From NCBI RefSeq assembly GCF_026262505.1, contig NC_067208.1, forward strand, positions 18,051,962 to 18,115,961: a stretch of 64,000 bases of DNA. The letters run 5' to 3'. Both the position numbers and the translations under genes were made by a program. Below the pieces are notes generated by a model that saw nothing but the letters and a program-made list of their open reading frames with translations, searched no databases and was not told the origin of the DNA. Numbering within the stretch: position 1 is the stretch's first letter; the number at the start of each line of letters is the position of its first letter. This DNA is from Trichomonas vaginalis G3 (taxonomy: Eukaryota > Parabasalia > Trichomonadida > Trichomonadidae). Positions 62,801 through 64,000 of the stretch are shown piece after piece.

Positions 62801-63236
62801 TCATCGATAATGATTTTTTTATATATCTTTTCGCGAAAATTGGATTGATTTCATCAGTTTGAGCCGAAATATGTATCATAAGTTTTGCAATGGCAATAAT
62901 ATCTGCTTCTCGAGTTGCTACGAAGAGTTTATCGAATAAAGGAAATAATTGTGATAAATCTAATAGATAAGATCGAAAAATAATACCGCAGGCCAGAATG
63001 AGAGTGTACACATTGTCATCATTTGTATTATTTGCGAGTTTTTCGCAAAATAAAAACAAATCTTGAGAGACTTTCTCTCTTTGCTCTCGAGTTAGAACCT
63101 CGATATATTGAACATGGGTTCGCCACGTCAATTCTATGAAATCTGTTATTTCTGGTGCTGTATTTGGTTTCTGGAAAGCAGCTATTGCCGCTTCCATATG
63201 ACAGTCACCAAAATTTTTGTGGTTAGGAAAAATCAT
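56805..63236 (-). CDS. TOR: TOR-type phosphatidylinositol-kinase-related protein kinase
   Basis: 2143 residues from the first ATG (MIFPNHKNFGDCHMEAAIAAF); a second ATG 13 codons on is also possible. TOR is the serine/threonine kinase that couples nutrients to growth. Seen: N-terminal HEAT-type helices (about 1-1150), FAT region (about 1200-1640), a short FRB-like segment STVLISASVTLFDCWICC (about 1690), kinase domain with FLLKSNEDLALDQRFMQ, catalytic loop GLGDRHASNIMID (about 1995-2008), metal-binding HIDFGDCFEV (about 2015), then the TOR signature FPEKIPFRLSRML and a FATC end VSRLINDAVDKYNISHLYTGWAPLW. It is shorter than the roughly 2450-2550 residues of yeast and animal TOR, mostly in HEAT and FRB. 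The frame is open and intron-free. It runs toward the Maverick pair. Confidence 0.93.
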   Translation of the reverse strand: MIFPNHKNFGDCHMEAAIAAFQKPNTAPEITDFIELTWRTHVQYIEVLTREQREKVSQDLFLFCEKLANNTNDDNVYTLILACGIIFRSYLLDLSQLFPLFDKLFVATREADIIAIAKLMIHISAQTDEINPIFAKRYIKKSLSMINSKKQTDIKFGLIILQEYITKLASLIILHFPNISLSLWTTVQNQNDTIRRLGISVFSIYIQELAKVSGFTRKITFQKVYRQSLDLLMTNQYRNQHTAILIIAALISFQSNIFEDEALTIYKNLSQFLTSSHHPLRISAISTLIQISKINQELFKETVFTAIFQSLMTMIVDRKTIVLTIDTITTMVDQIPAYIYVKIPSIIIMIDQIPNNSRLQAMTRILNLFLKIIDLDPKLLDSNDDIIWRIVESNTLSRQFVMFFEKVKIYYPNFEFDHKEKLCNLILSVLSSYSNPYQEALDLISLMHIDFDFALKLMPLMKSAFFSRNKAHRLSAPRALIHVVETNPQVLLKESVEIFQLGICDLSSKVKCAVIKCFDDDSRLKYLISTELGKSFMIFAEDKNADVRNAYYNLLMRYSSFSPVASYITLRKSIIKLISAIRTNSTTSECVNYVKSLPMLILASKSIIYTYEKNILEAIVQKMTISAQNERVLIELDLQLSIYLVKSLETFASLNGESIFPYIDTIRPVLIDYIHGKNRELKECVVDLLTTLLLSSDSLTKVYSHLAPIIPTIVDAVGSSTSQVFRVKALKFIGAIGAISPSRVGLTKMSTKEDTVTFDLQKMKKNELWMAHFGEVIFDKLLSMMEDKDYIESQQMVFHTAISVVSVMTTIPNKSLEKLIGHILSSIKNSLESQKSDAFSQLENLILIAKQRVCPFVPEIMRVIDNSWSPRYLVGSLRVIIALVIEVHTDFTDYVAPLFPRILESLSASTTGHPDVAKVCLPLLAFLGPSYSNAVSLIFPQICHVIELDTTPKDVLIAALTSMRYLVQNGDPTFHATSIFSAAVEFMGQNVEEDVRKIAIDIVFSLMVRIGESVVIYAHRIIAVLGFDQENVEKFKQILDEILNFPFTNIYKFDFISKDPPISLTPTPTKQRRFKVESFYKTFIAGALETPKQWKTWLNNAILKWVRNSPCPSISLLHDLASNIPELLDFLTFPSFFAIWDNIGQRERQKVSENLMNIMNNSLFPNDVILHLLKLAEGLDRVEQPLVVSPISLRNLCQRVKYHSYAVHIDIVEFFKHNNDQFAHSAAKMYIELDQQTESESILQKYPIENDSSILFQLGHWNEALTMYEKQYKENNRNLLALTGMINSANKMKKYDKILGFEDELTKSDKNTIRLNSLNFARAYFTSKKYDKMYEYASLADPEILETHVLTAVSLCLLGNFKQAEKSVETGFHLISQQFNNKGYSEAYNSMIYCQVLWELHEIIKTKGKPNSNIWRERISSTKLTTESWTPLIMLRLAFAPQENQAFLQYLNISLQDHRLDNFIWLFNMIPNQNLIPFLHAKMKYLWALGRREEALQGIDKMIQDKKTNVNVILSYIDWTIAMKHDEKTLINLGERLKRTVSQDSSNYGLTQRWASVNFHLFQLHPENLNYAVEAVRGFVPAIKNSASAHFSDVLQLLWIFFSTANDDETFKLTEPLFSSIHSSKFVEVVPQLVGLLDHKNELASISARNIILELAKTSKQRIFFPLICAGQSLNSNMRDKAQLVLQSVALAHPSEIAQCMRLSTVLISASVTLFDCWICCEGEKSTYLLDRAHNPKCTMDRLFGRLLGPLISDLDCCLLNGSDPKQILNEISRECEKRISEFDRIRIVDVTTERDLNLSEVEMPGAPGVYISSILPEIDILNSKQHPRRVRFQGNDGIIRPFLLKSNEDLALDQRFMQYMRLVNIFIQQESCLYNNNVCLREYEIVPLSPQVGLIQWVEGSDTISRLIEEYRKVHSIDPLLEKHFMELLSVNAVDKLTPMQRYECLSVVGQITSDADLRTIIWLRSPSSQDWLSRHIHLQRSAAVNSVVGYTIGLGDRHASNIMIDRKTGDMIHIDFGDCFEVNKDRILFPEKIPFRLSRMLVSAFGLAGIDGEFRKTAEKVMSLVRDNANSLASVLELFLLESDASMLEKRMIKRTWDKMSGDDFDDKKSLTPEEQVSRLINDAVDKYNISHLYTGWAPLW

Positions 63237-63819
63237 TGAAATTAGCAAGACATTATAATGTTAGCCCATGTGAGGAGACTGAAATTTTTGTAGTTCAGGC
63301 GGAAAAATATAAATTGAAAAATCAAAGTTGTCAAAAAGAAGATTGGATGGCAGATGGGAGAGTATATGCCACCAAAATACTAATGTTTAAAGACTTGCGG
63401 GCAACCATCAGCACCCTAACATCAATCACGAGTTCCGAAATTTCAAAATGTTACACTATAAATGATAATTGTGGTAATGAATGACACATGTTATGCATAT
63501 GCTATTGTAATATAAATCGTTGAAAATGTTCACGAATTTTATTAGAAAGAATTAGAATCATTCTATTTCTGCTTATTTACAATTGAAATTAAGGATCTCG
63601 TTTTGAGAAAAAATCTTCCCAGACGGGAGAATGTCTATATTTCGAATATCAACAAGAGATCCTTATTGAAATTGAAAGATATTCTAGCATGATACTTAGC
63701 ATTCAGTTAAGAACCTCATACCATATGTTAGGATTTCTTGAATCAAATCAAAAATTCAATACAACGTTATTATAAAAAGTGACGTTTATAAATTTAGATA
63801 ACCTTAAATTTTCTATAAT
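63237..63819. other. Divergent intergenic region
   Basis: Between the TOR start and the rightmost gene, so it should hold both 5' flanks. CCTCACATG about 35 bp before the TOR ATG is a weak initiator-like match. No other feature was seen. Confidence 0.45.
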
Positions 63820-64000
63820 ATGAATCATTTTCCTGAGTATGGGGCATATGGATCTTTATATCTTGGCTACCATTACGGAAAAGGTATGGTTATAATTCAT
63901 TATTTAGATTCTGTTCGCGTTTTTGAATTAGAAACTTTAAAAGAAATTGCAAAACAGCAATTTAAAATGCCAATTACTCGAGTATTATTACCAAAACGAA
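63820..64000 (+). CDS. N-terminus of a possible WD40/beta-propeller protein (runs off the window)
   Basis: The frame from the ATG at 63,820 stays open to the window edge, 60 codons: MNHFPEYGAYGSLYLGYHYG, then GKGMVIIHYLDSVRVFELETLKEIAKQQF and MPITRVLLPKR. The pattern of a short strand, D-S-V-R-V-F-x-L-x-T-L and a following strand is typical of a first propeller blade (WD-like), as in trafficking or scaffold proteins. The context TTCTATAATATG is plausible for a start. Too short for a firm family. Confidence 0.5.
   Translation, partial: MNHFPEYGAYGSLYLGYHYGKGMVIIHYLDSVRVFELETLKEIAKQQFKMPITRVLLPKR

Noticed and set aside
63236-63484. Plus-strand open frame upstream of the TOR start
   Set aside because: Starts on the opposite strand at the TOR start codon, low-complexity amino acid order, no motif; probably chance.

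Overview
The window looks like nuclear DNA of a parabasalid protist of the Trichomonas/Tritrichomonas type. It is strongly AT-rich, the recognisable host genes have no introns, one gene carries a TCATTAT initiator just before its ATG, a DUF3447-type ankyrin protein is present, and the middle of the window is filled by two Maverick/Polinton elements, which are very abundant in trichomonads. The exact species cannot be fixed from this sequence.

Layout. (1) Positions 1-12.68 kb hold a tandem array of nine copies (unit about 1453 bp, probably continuing to the left) of a gene for a roughly 305-residue protein with about seven hydrophobic helices. Seven copies are open to the end, two are frameshifted, and the last is a mosaic. 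A 20-bp perfect palindrome lies 7 bp before each ATG. (2) 13.1-19.0 kb holds ordinary single host genes: a type II pantothenate kinase, a kexin-like subtilase with degenerate catalytic positions and one frameshift, and an ankyrin protein. (3) 19,315-56,488 is a nest of two Maverick/Polinton elements inserted back to back in an AT-rich intergenic site. Element A (19,321-35,840, 16.5 kb, target duplication ATAAAA) and element B (35,848-56,482, 20.6 kb, target duplication TAAAAT) face each other with their capsid ends touching; their target duplications overlap. (4) 56.8-63.2 kb holds a TOR-type PIK-related kinase on the minus strand. (5) A partial gene runs off the right edge from 63,820.

The Mavericks. 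Both copies carry the same set: a gene region of unknown function next to protein-primed DNA polymerase B, integrase, two small genes, a trimeric fibre-like protein, several virion-type genes, packaging ATPase, double jelly-roll major capsid protein, and small genes at the capsid end. Element B also has a primase/SF3-helicase cassette of about 4 kb between two inverted arrays of GTGAC-rich repeats; element A lacks it. The fibre proteins share their two ends but have unrelated middles. Both copies are fossils: A has about three or four visible breaks, B a dozen or more, largely in different genes. Matching target duplications and near-identical terminal repeats point to recent insertion.

Points that stand out: the overlapping double insertion, the helicase cassette framed by inverted arrays, an HNH-like zinc module inside the polymerase, the swapped fibre middle, small GC-rich hairpin insertions present in one Maverick copy but not the other, a TAAATG box overlapping most element start codons, and the palindrome-led array of membrane-protein genes. 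No tRNA, rRNA or CRISPR array was seen.
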